Shown here piece by piece: positions 37,945-49,901 of a stretch of 64,000 bases of DNA. Source of the stretch: Cylicocyclus nassatus (Eukaryota; Nematoda; Chromadorea; Rhabditida; Strongylidae). The stretch lies in contig CATQJL010000305.1 in assembly GCA_958299035.1 (NCBI GenBank), positions 67,610,792-67,674,791 on the forward strand. Direction: 5' to 3'. Made by a program: the position numbers and the translations under genes. How positions within the stretch are numbered: the first letter of the stretch is position 1; each line of letters starts with the position of its first letter. A model generated the notes under the pieces. It ran no database searches, had not been told where the DNA came from, and was given only the letters and a program-made list of their open reading frames with translations.

Positions 37945-38744
37945 TTAGGTTGGCGGATAATTTCTGTCACACTTTTATTTTTATTTTTTAAAATCCAAGA
38001 AACTTTCGAAAATTCTTATGTTTGAGGAGTGTTGGCGGGGTGCAAAGGTCTACCCGCCGGTACTGTCAGATCCGCGGTCCATACGCAAAACACCCACTTT
38101 ATCGGTGGGAGTACATTTTATGGACATTCTTGTCAGCGGGTTGGCATTCTTCTAGGTGATTGGGAAGTGACCGGGCGATGTGGTATTCGGGCAGGGTATG
38201 GTCCATAGTTTTTAGCGAACATAGGGGAATGGCGCAATCATGTCCGCACACGATCACATGAGCTACGGGTTGCGACATGTCAGCGCACATTGACATTTTG
38301 ACATGAAAAACAAATTTTAAAAATTCACAAAAATTATTTTCAATCTCTACGCATCTTACCCTACACGATGCACACAAAAAGAAAATTTTTTGACTAATTT
38401 TTGATTTTTTTTGAATTGTTTTTCACCCCTTGTTTTTGGTGTGTTAGTGGGACCAAAGTGCTACCATAAAAGAGGGAATGCGAAAATATGTTCTGAAAAA
38501 TTTATGGGAGAGAAAAAACACAATAGACGCAGAGAAAAAAATCAAAGAAAAAATGACAATTTTGATTGTTCTTATAAAGTTGTCGTAAAGTCGCTGGCTT
38601 ATTGTGCATTTGCGGCACCAATCGTACTGTTGTGTACGCCCTGCAGTGGCCTACATATGGAGCAACTTTGAAGATTCTAGAGAACTTCTGAAACTTTCCA
38701 GAATTTTACGAAAAAAGTGTAACAGAAATTATCCGCCAACCTAA
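37945..38744. mobile_element. Mariner-like element, TTAGGTTGGCGGATAATT family, 800 bp
   Basis: TTAGGTTGGCGGATAATTTC at the left pairs with GAAATTATCCGCCAACCTAA at the right, with TA on both sides. Interior blocks are shared with 32047-32467 (CGCCGGTACTGTCAGATCC, CGCAAAACACCCACTTT). The short ORFs within (38099-38377, 38411-38671) show no transposase motif. Non-autonomous. Confidence 0.85.
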
Positions 38745-39766
38745 TATCTAAAATAATTTTTAAAAGTCTTTAAGAATTCAAATCAGTCTTGTAAAAAGAA
38801 TTTTTTGAGGGCGTGGCTGCCGACATCCACGTCCCGCAGAATTTGACAAGCACCTCAAAAACTTCTTCGCAGTGAGTAGCTTACGCCACACACCTTCATT
38901 TGAAAAAAGCTTTAGGCGCTTCCCCCTTCCCCGCCCCCCAGACGGAAATCCTGCGACGATCAAAGTTAATAATATATCTCTCACTAAAAATCTTTTTTTC
39001 GCACTGATAAGATGGCAATTAATTCCATAGAAGTTTTGACGTGCCATTTTTTGAAATATGTACTTTTAAATGCTACAAATTTCCCACGGGAGCAGAAGTG
39101 ATTTTCCAAGACGTCCCATACCACTCAAAGCTGCTCGTTGGAGGCAGTGCAAAAATTTCAAAAACTAACTTCGTATTCATAAGCATCAGATGTACCGTGA
39201 TGCCCAAATTAAGCCCGTGTTTCAAAATTTTGCATTTCGAATTGCGGATATAAAAACCTGATTATCTCTCCTTCTTGCATCGTTTGAAAAGACTTATTGA
39301 GGAATAAAGAATTGTCGTTACCGGATTTGGTCTTTTTTGCGCTCATTATCTGAATTCGTTGGATTTTCTTTTCCTTCAGATTACCTATTCGAGATGTTCC
39401 TGAGTGATGCGGTGGGAGCGATTTTTTTACTCAGTTCGACACAAATTCAGCATAGACGACAATACTAGTTTACTTTGAACAGCTGTTTGGAATCGGATGA
39501 ATAATTTTTGAAGAGAAATTTGCGTGTTTTATTGGTTTGACGAAAAACGATTACAAAGATCTGAGTGGCTAATTTGATTTGGGTGGAAAGGAAGTTTACT
39601 ATAATCGAGATAATACGATATTTCCTTTAACAAAACAACAGTGGAAATTTCGTATGAGCTTAATGACGATGTTTACTAGATTTCGACATCAGCACAAGTT
39701 GTGGAAACATATGCTCAAAGTCGACAATTATATGTAATAATTTGTTGAGATTACAGTACCCTAATT
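38745..39766. other. Downstream region of the second receptor
   Basis: No exon or repeat was recognised; the 3' UTR and polyadenylation site of the receptor should lie at the right-hand side. Confidence 0.4.
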
Positions 39767-41603
39767 TTAACAAACGGAAACTGCTGTACTGCGACGTTTG
39801 TTTGTCATATTAAATATAGTACTTGTTTTCGAAGGCTCCTTGAATGGGTTAAGAATGCGCTTTCGCAAAGATCCTATAACACAAATTGTCACAACTATAT
39901 TCGTGCATGGAATCCACAGCATTGTCGTGAAGTAAAATAGTCTCATTAATGCGTAGGTCTGAAAAGCAATCAATGAAGAGTGATGATGACGATAAATGAA
40001 CGTTTTTACCTCTCCTATACGAAATCGTCGAAAAATGCTAGAGCATACCACCGCTCCAAGTGCTAATATAAGGCAACCGCCATGAATCAAAATATTGACT
40101 TCATTACGATTTCTGCAACTAAGGAGATGAATGTGAGCGTTAAATTTTCCGGTCTCAAAAAATTATTGCAGAGAACATATTCATAGAACGATTATAGCCG
40201 TTTTCAAAAACATACGCTTTCATTCGCACTGTCGAAAAAAGTAAAACATAGCCGAAGAAGCAGAGCAGAAGGGCGGTGGCTCGATATGTCAATCCCATGA
40301 TGAATATGATCTAAAAAACTTCAGCTTTCTTTCGTGGTTACATTAGCTTATAAACTGCCCAACCTGGTCATAAGATGCGTCGATAGTGCTCAACAGAAGT
40401 GGATTTGTTATACCTTTGAGTCCATATTGAAAATCATAGAGAAAGTATAGTGGTATAACAACAATAGTCGGGAGAGAGATTTGTAGTATAAGGATTGTCC
40501 AACTTTTCATCCGTTCAGTAGTCTAAATTACAAAGATGGGTTTGATACAATTTGATATATCCTTTTGCTTTTGACGACTTACAGCGGTCAATCTCGATCG
40601 TGGCAGACATATAGTACAGAAACGTCCTGCCACAGTTAAGAATACATTCATGCATTGTATATACATCAAATGCTCTTGAGTAATCTGTGCAAATTTAGTC
40701 CACCACGGAAAGCGATTTAGTTGGATAAACGTGGAAACCATGCTAGTGAAACATCTGGTATACATAGTTGCTGAGAAAAATATAAGAATGAATATGTTGA
40801 TGAAGCCCTTGAATAAGATCTCATGGACTCGTTAGAATAATTAATGCATATATTTTTTCTCAATATGGAGTATGTTTCCTTAAACCAATCAAAATTACCT
40901 CATTCCACCAACTCCTATAGAAGAAAACCTTAAATCGACTAGACCTTCGTCCCCGAAACATGATGAGCAGCACAGCACTGCATAGTATGAAAGAAGATAA
41001 TACGATAATGCAGACTACTATAAGAGCAATGTCAAGTGAAGTCTGAAAAGCATAGTTTGAGGCTAACTTCTCAACACTGCATCATTTGAAAACATTGCCC
41101 AATTCGGATGCTGATTAACACATCTAAGCCAGAGCGCTGGTTTCAATCTGTTTTGTAAAAGTGCACCATATGTAGATGTCATAATGCAAAAATGTTTTGA
41201 AGGCGGTCAACTTTTCCTTTTTCAATGGGATACCAGAGCGCGTTATATCAGGAGTAGCAAAAACTGGCAGAAAGATGATTTGGCCCAGCCCATCAAAACG
41301 GCTGTGAGCTGCAGCTTCAGAAATTCTGATTCAATAGAGCAAGGTTCTAAGCACTTTATTTTTCAAAGATTCTGCAGACTTATTTTTTTGCTGATTTTTA
41401 CATCTGCGTCACTCTCAGGACAAAAAGTTTGAAAACGCAACGCTTGAGGTCCTGTCGATAACGACATCCTTCTGACCTACACATCTACTTTGAGGAGAAT
41501 CTAGGTAGAGCTTGAAAAGAATTGCAACGCTTTAGATTTCAATACCTGGAAGAACATAAGCACTTCTAGCCTTAAGATTCGATCTTACCTCAGCAAGGTC
41601 CAT
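39767..41603 (-). CDS. Serpentine (7TM) receptor, Srv/Srg-like, paralogue 2, complete
   Basis: Seven exons in transcript order: 41589-41603 (MDLAE), 40899-41042, 40583-40807, 40364-40522, 40216-40310, 40010-40112, 39767-39958. All phases fit, giving 933 nt and 310 aa, normal for nematode chemoreceptors. TM1 is in LDIALIVVCIIVLSSFILC. Later landmarks are MYTRCFTSMVSTFI, LNRFPWWTKFAQ, DFQYGLKGITNPLLLST, YRATALLLCFFGYVLLF, LIHGGCLILALGAVVCS and YFTTMLWIPCTNIVVTICV. The last intron (39959-40009) is 51 nt and lacks a stop, so a naive ORF reads through it. GAG|GTAAAA...TTTTCAG|ACC and the paralogue show that it is spliced. The start is the ATG of the tiny first exon, just before GAG|GTAAGA. It probably acts as a GPCR in chemosensory cells; the ligand is unknown. 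The exon structure is shared with 7019-12795. Confidence 0.9.
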
Positions 41604-42949
41604 GTAAACAGCTGAATTTTGATCTGCGAGCACAGTAGACAGAGGTGAGTCTAAATGATATATTGCATTGACATGCACGAAAAAGCTCGACTAGACTTTG
41701 GCAAATCGTACAGTAAACACGAGCATGCTCATATGACCGCTGCTAAGCAGTGCGGAATAGATGCAAAAAACAAAGGAAACTGAGCAGCGATTCGATCTCT
41801 TGACGACACCTTAATGAGCCAAATCACAAGTGCTGCTTATATGAGTGGTTTACGGATGGATAACTTGCAAATTGATCTTTGCGCCATAAAAGATTTACGT
41901 GCTGTTGTTTACGAAGTTTGCACCCAATTCTGCTTAATGATTCCAGGGTCATACATCGTTAGCAAGGAACATTATTACAGTAGGGTGAGCTCCTCTCTGC
42001 ACACCACAAGCTTCTCTTCATGCAGCAAAGCGTAACGCGAAGAGTCAAGTGGGTAGTGATGCATGAAATAGGATCTCTATAAACTTCCGGTATAAAGTTT
42101 AATAGTGAGCTTATTTAAAGTGAGAGTTGCAGAGTTGCGCCAATATGAAAGGTCTCCAGAAATCAAACATTCAAATGATGGGAACTAAATGTTTGTTCTT
42201 CATAACAAAGAGAATGAGTTTAGAAGAAGTATATAAAAAAGTTTCAAATCTTGATTCTTCCGAAATCATGCTCAAATGCAAGGGCCTAGCAATGCATTCT
42301 CAATGCTAGGATCTCATATGTTCTCCTCCTTGAAAGGTTTTTCTCTTTTATTTATAATACATACGAGCTGGCAAACCCGGCTCCACCCGGTCCTGTCAAT
42401 AATGTTTTCGAATCAGCATGTTCACTTACCCCCTCCCCACCCTGCACACCCTGCACATCCTGCACAACCTGCACACCCTGTACAACGTGCAAAACCTGCA
42501 CCCGAATGTGCACAAACAAACTCACAGATTTTCTGCTTTATATATAGAAAGATTAGTGCAAGATCTATGTCAAATTTGCAGCACCAAAGTAGTACGACGT
42601 TATAAACCTTTGATTCTCTCTACTGAAACTTACAGAAGCAGAATGGCTACACTTGGAGATGAGAAATGCTGCGCTTGAGGAGAATCGGTTCTGAATAACC
42701 GTTAAGTCACCCATATGCTCTGATTTCGGGCAAGTTTTTTAGGCGATTTTCGCAGTTCGGCATACTTGGTTCCGTTTTCAAAAAATCCCGCGAGTGCACA
42801 TCTTGCAAAAGCCTACTATTCCTACAAGTCACAAATGGGAGTTTCTGCCCAGACATCCAAGTCCAGGCCTTATTTTTACCGTGACGACTCGTGGATAATT
42901 TTTATGTAGTTTGAATTCGTATTCCTAAGGTTTTCCTAATAGGAATGTA
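41604..42949. other. Upstream region of the second receptor
   Basis: Contains the probable promoter of the minus-strand receptor. An ORF at 41814-42035 has no recognised family and is not called. Confidence 0.4.
42430..42505 (+). repeat. Minisatellite with CCTGCACA units (about 9 bp)
   Basis: Roughly eight variant units of CACCCTGCA / CATCCTGCA / CAACCTGCA follow one another. The open frame with HPAHPAHPAQPAHP-type sequence is a product of this repeat. Confidence 0.8.
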
Positions 42950-43897
42950 TTAGGTTGTCCGGAAATCAATGTCCGTTTTGAATTTCAACCGCAACAAGTC
43001 ATACATTTTTCATTCCTGAATAGCTTTCAAGGTATCGTTCGATAGAGCAAAGCAAGCTCTACAAGATGGCTGTCTTGCCTTAGCAACAGCTCTGATCCAC
43101 CTCGAGTTTCGAGCCAAAAACTAAAAAGATTCAACTGCCCGAAAAATCAAGAAAAATCATTATTCAGTTCGTAATATCTCCACAAAAATTCTAACTTGCT
43201 CACGTAAACACCATTCACATAAGACATATATGTACGCTATTGCCGTATTTTTTCCTCTGTTAGAAATCGAAAAAACGAAAATTTTCATGCTTTTGCAAGA
43301 GTGATGCTGTGTCGTCCCCACATAAGTAGATGTGTACTACAAATCTGTAGAAGTATAAACGTAAATTTTCAGTTCTCTATGAGCTTTAGTTCTCGAGAAG
43401 TATCGAATTTAGCTTCCATTAGTCAGGTGGTTCAAACTAAAATTCAAATTTCTCGAGAACTAAAGCTTGTAAAAAGCTGAAAATCCACGTTTTTACTTCT
43501 ACAGATGTGTAGTATACATCTACTTATGTGGGAACGACACAGCATCACTTCTGCAAAAGCATGAAAATTTTCGTTTTTTCGATTTCTAACAAAGGAAAAA
43601 ATACGGCAATAGCGTACATATATGTCTTATGTGGATAGTGTTTACGTGAGCAAGTTAGAACTTCTGAGGAATTCTTACGAACTGAATTATGATTTTTCTT
43701 GATTTTTCGGACAGTTTAATCTTTTTAGTTTTTGGCCCGAAACTCGAGGTGGATCAGAGCTGTTGCTAAGGCAAGACATCCATCTTTTAGAGCTTGCTTT
43801 GCTCTATCGAATGAACCTTGAAACTATTCAGGAATGAAAAGTGTATGAGTTGTTGCGGTTGAAATTCAAAACGGACATTAATTTCCGGACAACCTAA
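42950..43897. mobile_element. Foldback element, TTAGGTTGTCCGG family, copy 2
   Basis: 948 bp, TA-flanked, starts TTAGGTTGTCCGGAAATCAA and ends with its reverse complement. The two arms are near-complete inverted copies of about 460 bp meeting near 43430. Same family and almost the same length as 29485-30431. No protein is encoded. Confidence 0.92.
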
Positions 43898-44163
43898 TAT
43901 ATTATTGTCTGGATATGTTCAAGTAAGTGATGGGGAAAAGAAAGCTGTATAATCAACGAACTGATACACTAGAAAGGGCAATTAGCAAGTATGTAAATAC
44001 GACATATCTCCGAATCACACGGGCTCATGAATGAGCAATCAGTTGTCTCCAAACGCTTTACAGGATGCGAAAAGTAGTTCTTGGTAAAGAAGGAAGTATG
44101 AAGAATTAACGTCATTAAAGAATGTTATCGCGGTGATTAGCTGATATATTATATAATATTATG

Positions 44164-45354
44164 TTAGGTTGGTGCAAAAGTTATGCGCGTTTTGCGAGTT
44201 CACACTTTGACGTACTATAACTTTCTTAAAAATCCATGTTTTTCAATGAGGTAAAGATCATCAGAAGCAGCAAGCCTTTTCCAAGACAGCGACATCTATC
44301 TATAATCATATCGCAAACGGGCAGAAATTTATTGACGGCTAAACAAAAAAGTTATTTTCTGATACCTCGTTTTAACTGATCATAACTCCCCTCAAAACTA
44401 GTTAGTGTAAAAGCTAAGTAGCCTATCTTGTAGACGCAAGCCAGCAGTATAAAAAAACGATGGAAAGGGTTCTAATAAAAAAGATTTTCGAAAAGAAAAA
44501 TATTGAAATTCAAAATTGTCAGTTTTTTTCAACATTTTTTCGTAGGCCTCATCCCAAAACGTGAAGTTTTTGATTTTCTGCGTACTAAATAGCAAAACGT
44601 TTTCGCAAAAACTGTCAACGGGAGGCCCACCCTTACGCTTACAGAAACTCAGACAATCGCCGGGGGCCAGCGGACGCCGGAAAATACGCGTTGCTGAAAT
44701 TTCGCATTCCGCTCGCAAATTTCAGGAAAATGGTCAACGAGTTCTTGAGGGACCGCCTGTTGAATTCTTTTTCGCTCTTATCTTTTGCATATAAATTGCT
44801 GAACCTCTGAGAAATCGACAACTCAGCAAGCGCCTTTCCGAAAAGTCCTGATTGCTTTCCAAAATATCCGCGAGCGGGGTGCGAGAAATCAGCCATCTAT
44901 TTTTCCGGTGCCCGCCTGCCCCCGGCGATTGTCTGAGAATGAGCAAAGCTTTAGCGATTGCGTTCTTGAAAAGAAATTTATGGGCCACATGACCAACACG
45001 ACTACCCTTGTTGAGACCCTGATATCTCAGTTTAGGTTGATCTAGGAAGATAGGAAAGTGTGCATTTTGTAGACAATTTAAGTTACATATAGTAGCCGAG
45101 CTTTCGAAAACATGCCTTCACGCTTGAAAACTGGCCAGAAAATCAAATGCGAAAAATTCTGATTCAAAGTGCGGTTGTGTAAATCTTTGCGATGTTTTAA
45201 CGAATGAGGCTAGAAGCTTGTTTTAGTGACCGTTGGATAGAGCATGAAAAGAGCTTCTTGATTTGTTAATCTTTCCAAAGAAAGAAGTTTGATGGATAAA
45301 AGTTGTTCTGAAGCAAGGGCTAGAATAACGCGCATCACTTTTGCGCCAACCTAA
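44164..45354. mobile_element. Mariner-like element, TTAGGTTGGTGCAAAAG family, with nested insert
   Basis: Left end TTAGGTTGGTGCAAAAGTTA (then TGCGCGTTTT) pairs with right end ending TTTTGCGCCAACCTAA. The right side is followed by TA, while the left flank reads TG, so the target duplication is imperfect. 1191 bp. A second inverted-repeat element (44648-44937) is nested within. No intact transposase was found. Confidence 0.8.
44648..44937. mobile_element. CTCAGACAATCGCCGGGGG element, nested copy
   Basis: CTCAGACAATCGCCGGGGGC at the left pairs with GCCCCCGGCGATTGTCTGAG-like sequence at the right; arms share CCGGAAAA, CCCGCTCGC and AACTCAGCAAGCG blocks. Same family as 55282-55600. The flanks are AA/AA rather than TA. 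Confidence 0.8.
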
Positions 45355-46440
45355 TAGATTATGAATCGTGCATAGGACATTGCAAATTTTGGATTCATCG
45401 ATATGCGGTCATTTCCTCATAAGCTTCAAATATTTGAACCAAGGCATGCGAAATCATTTTGCCACTCATCAAATGTATTTAGATCGTTTACTTCAAGAAA
45501 TTCCAGCTGCGGCGGCCATATTTGGCAAAAAAATTTGTGAAAATTTTAATGTTTCATCCACCCCCCCCCCAAAAAAAAAGCTGTTGTCGAAGCAAGAAGG
45601 GTAGTGCTCAGCTACGTGTAGGCTATCAACTGCTTGACTGACAAGAAATACTAGTCAAGAGCTTTCACTACATTTTTCTCATAATTTCTGACTAACCTGG
45701 AATACAAAGTAAAAGTCATAAAAATAACTCAAACTTTTACGCTCATATCAAGAAAGGGATGTTAGAATAATTTAGTATACTCCAATATCAAAAGAACGAA
45801 TTTTTTGATAGTTGTTTTGTGAATATGTGCAGTAAACCGATCAAGTTGGCAGAAGCAGCTTTGGTTTTGTAAATTACAGATACATAAGAGATCAAAAAGC
45901 GCATGGTTGCCACCCAGTGGTCAACTGCTAATATGATTGTGTTATTCTTTCGTAGAAAGGAAATGAAAGAAAAAATAAGAAGACATGAAAATTTGCATAA
46001 ACGGACTCATCTTTGATTCAAAATCCTGCGACATGCTGGACGGATGGGGCAGTGAATATGCAATTAACGGCTATAAAAGCTTGCAAAGGAAGTGATGCGT
46101 GAGTAAGCAGCTGTAATCAAGAAATAAGAGCATTAGATTTTTATGACGGAACTGTAGAGTAGAAGCAAAAAACAGGAACCTGGCGTGAAAAGCGATATAC
46201 TTTTCACTAGCCAGTCATTTTCTCTTTTTTCGGAATAAACAAAGCAAAAGGCAGATAGTTGCTCCATGCTTGTTCAAGGAATCTTATTCGCATTTTAAGG
46301 TATCTTTAATCTTCCTTTACGCCATCTGGCAATTCCACTGCACACCATAATCGCTCGTTGTTAAGCGATGCTACCACTATTGAAGCATTCTCTAAAGGCA
46401 TAAATGAAATTATTAGAAAAAAAATTATTAGAAATTATTA
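45355..46440. other. Non-coding interval
   Basis: AT-rich sequence with a C-run followed by an A-run (about 45561-45581). No exon recognised. Confidence 0.4.
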
Positions 46441-46444
46441 GAAA

Positions 46445-47995
46445 CTAGCTGGCTTACCCGGCTCCGCCGTATCCGGACCAAACTTGGCACACATACACTT
46501 CGGGCCCCGGCGGGTGTCACAGTCCACTATTCGTTATCGATCGATGTCGATTTTACCGACTTTTATCGATTTTTTTGCAGAGTTCACCTACAGGGCTAGG
46601 AGTTGGCACAGGGGGGGGGGGAAGTGAGCATGAGGATTCCGACAATATTAGTTTTCAGGATTATCTATTACTTTTATCGATTTCATCGATTTTTTTGTAA
46701 ATTTTGACATGCGGGGCTGGGAGTTCGCATAGGGGGTAATCGAGCATGATGATTACGAATACAATGCTAGTTTTTGAAATCGTCCATTACTTTTATCGAT
46801 TTTATCGATTTTTTGCAAAGTTTGAGCTAGGGGACTGGAATTTGGCACAGGGGTGTAATCGAGCATGCTGATCACCCCCCTTGGGGATGATCAGCATGCT
46901 CGATTACCCCCTGTGCCAACTCTCAGCCCCCTAGCTCAAACTTTGCGAAAAAATCGATAAAATCGATAAAAGTAATCGATAATCCCGAAAACCAATATTG
47001 TATTCGGAATCCCCATGCTCGATTACCCCCCTGTGCGAACTCAGCCCCGTAGCTCAAACTTTGCAAAAAAATCGATAAAATCGATAAAAGTAATCGATAA
47101 TCCTGAAAACCAATATTGTATTCGGAATTCCCATGCTCGATTACCCCCCTGTGCGAACTCAGCCCCGTAGCTCAAACTTTGCAAAAAAATCGATAAAATC
47201 GATAAAAGTAATCGGTAATCCTGAAAACCAATATTGTATTCGGAATTCCCATGCTCGATTACCCTCCTGTGCAAACTCCCCCCGTAGCTCAAACTTTGCA
47301 AAAAAATCGATAAAATCGATAAAAGTAATCGATAATCCTGAAAACCAATATTGTATTCGGAATCCCCATGCTCGACTACCCCCCTGTGCCAACTCCCAGC
47401 CCCGTAGGTGAACTCAGCAAAAAAATCGATAAAAATCGATAAAATCGATAAAAGTAATCGATAATCCTGAAAACCAATATTGTATTCGGAATTCCCATGC
47501 TCGATTACCCCCCTGTGCGAACTCAGCCCCGTAGCTCAAACTTTGCAAAAAAATCGATAAAATCGATAAAAGTAATCGGTAATCCTGAAAACCAATATTG
47601 TATTCGGAATTCCCATGCTCGATTACCCTCCTGTGCAAACTCCCCCCGTAGCTCAAACTTTGCAAAAAAATCGATAAAATCGATAAAAGTAATCGATAAT
47701 CCTGAAAACCAATATTGTATTCGGAATCCCCATGCTCGACTACCCCCCTGTGCCAACTCCCAGCCCCGTAGGTGAACTCAGCAAAAAAATCGATAAAAAT
47801 CGATAAAATCGATATCGATCGATGACGAAAAGTAGCCTATGACACCCGCCGGGGCCCGTAGTGTATGTGTGCCAAGTTTGGTCCGGATCGGTTCAGAAAT
47901 GAAATTTTCTATTCGGAACATACGTACAGACATACAGACAGACAGACAGACAGACAGACATACAGACAAACAGACATTCAGCTTTATATATAAGA
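46445..47995 (-). mobile_element. Helitron-like non-autonomous element, copy 2, with inverted and tandem internal repeats
   Basis: On the minus strand the 5' end is TCTTATATATAAAGCTGAATG at 47995 after an A, and the 3' end is CGGAGCCGGGTAAGCCAGCTAG at 46445 before a T. From the 5' side: a TCTG/TGTC microsatellite, GATCCGGACCAAACTTGGCA, then about seven units of roughly 120 bp (ATCGATTTTATCGATTTTT, CGAGCATG, CCAATATTGTATTCGGAAT). At about 46875-46885 the array flips at a palindromic centre (GATCACCCCCC / GGGGATGATC). Units then run in the opposite orientation back to a second copy of the GGACCAAACTTGGCAC block next to the 3' end. A 364-bp block is duplicated exactly over most of its length (for example 47133-47411 equals 47497-47775). 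ORFs here are repeat artefacts. Confidence 0.82.
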
Positions 47996-49901
47996 TTCAA
48001 AGAAAATTCGTCGTTTCAGGTACTTATTTGTACAAAGAAATTCTTTGGACTAAATTTGATTGTTTTTCAAAATACCTTCCTAGAGTTTCTCACAGACTAC
48101 AACTAGCGTAATTGAATTGAGACGGTTGAGACAGCTGCAATTTTAATTTCTACATTGGCCAAATTTACTCGACGGTTAAAAAAGTCTAAGGAAAGCGAAA
48201 AGGCGTTATTGTGCAATAATGCGTGCTGTTTATGGAGCCTAGTATTTATGATTCGACAATGATTCGCATTCAGAAAAGGAAGAGCTAGTTGCATTTTGTG
48301 AGTGAATAAAAATTTGAAACAATCAGCATTTCTTGCGGTACTTGGCAGTTTGAATGCTGCCAAAAGCGAGCACATCTGGGAGTTATTTCTGATAATTTTA
48401 GTAATAATTTGTTTGCTTTTTTTTGCTCTGAACACAGCCCCGACATGTACAGTCTGGTGATGACATTGTCAATATATCGCATATCCGTTCAAAATCATGT
48501 TATTTTTAACCAGAAATTGCAGCTTGGCCGGGCCGATCCTTGAGTGAATGTCGAGGCGTTCAGAACATAAGAGCCAACATTTCCAATTTTAGTCAGGCTT
48601 GACCAAGAAGTGACCAAAAAGTGTGGCCCTCAGCCGGATACGACCCCTCCCCCTCCAGCAATATCGCTTACCTATTGTATTCATAGCCTGAGGCCCTAAC
48701 AAGCATAAAGAGTGGCAGATTCACAATCAGTAAGTCAGATAACCCATATGGATCAATTTTTAACGAATTCTGAGATTTTCAAATGTAAGGCCACCCAAGT
48801 GCATTATTCATTTTCAAATATGAACAACTCCATTTCAAACTTGAGATATCTAGCTCTTTTGTACTCAGTACAAAGCACTTATCCGTAATTTCCACTTAGG
48901 AAATCCCATCTAAGATAACCGCCAAATATCGGATCAGAAGCCATTTAAGCTCTTGTTTGTCTTATTTTTCCCTTTTAAAGGTTGTGTTTTCAGCAATTGT
49001 TATCCAAAACAAAGATAGAAAAATAATCAAGCTTACTGCTTGGGAACTAGGAGGTTCAGGCTATCAAAATATATGTATATTATCTAGTAAAATTTTTTTG
49101 AGATAAGTTAGTGGGGTGTGGCACAATATCAAAACAGCTGAGGTTGGCACACCTTTTTGCGGTTCTGTCACACCTCCGAACTTACCTTCAAACATTCATT
49201 CAATTAAATTTTTTATATAGTTAAGACTGCTGAACCTTCTTCTCTTTACTTAACTCCGTTTCTCCTAAAACTCAGCGCGTTGATCCCAAAAAGTCGTCTA
49301 GCCAGGGCCTGAAGTCGTTCACAATTAGAGCACGCGTTTATATGGTTTGTGAAAGAGCGGAACAAATCATGGTCTGCTTGTACGGCTCGAGGAGTACAAT
49401 GAATGATTTACCTCCGATTGAGTCTTGTAGGACAGCTTTGACAACGTCTGCCGTCTGGGGGTTGAGACCTCCTGCCTATCTCACGAGGTCTTGCTCAAAG
49501 ATACCCTGATCAACCCATGGTGTGCTGAAGCAAAACAATTTTTCTGTCGTACATTGACGTGCAAACGCCATCTGTGGCACCAAATCCATGCGAATAACGC
49601 TTCTTTTCATAAACGAAATCGAGCAGGTGTCAATGCTGACTTCTGCCTTTCGAGAATACCATGTCTGGAAGCTGATAAATCAGTGTAGATAGGCTCTCAG
49701 TCAAAATAAGCAAACATATTTTGAGGAGCACGATCAGCTCTTTCTAATGATAAGGAAATCCTGCCGCAAAGTGCTCCTTCTCTAAGAAGTGGGGACAAAA
49801 ATGAGAACGCTATGAACTTATGAAACGACCTACTAAATTACATGAGAGACACGACAGACAGACAGACACGCACATCAAAACAGACGGTTCAGTCTGTCAT
49901 A
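47996..49901. other. Non-coding interval
   Basis: AT-rich sequence with several unsupported ORFs (for example 48103-48435). Near 49840-49870 is a short CAGACAGACA microsatellite. No gene recognised. Confidence 0.4.

Noticed and set aside
41814..42035. 73-codon plus-strand ORF upstream of the second receptor
   Set aside because: No family recognised and no clear splice or start context; likely chance.
47041..47775. Repeated 77-92 codon ORFs rich in SIKSIKVI or FIDFIDFF
   Set aside because: They are translations of the 120-bp ATCGAT-rich Helitron-like repeat and recur with the duplication; not a gene family.
49800..49845. Possible solo end of the TTGGGTTGTTTCATAAG family (reverse complement near TTATGAAACGACCTACTAA)
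   Set aside because: Only about 20 bp match with several differences and no second end was found.
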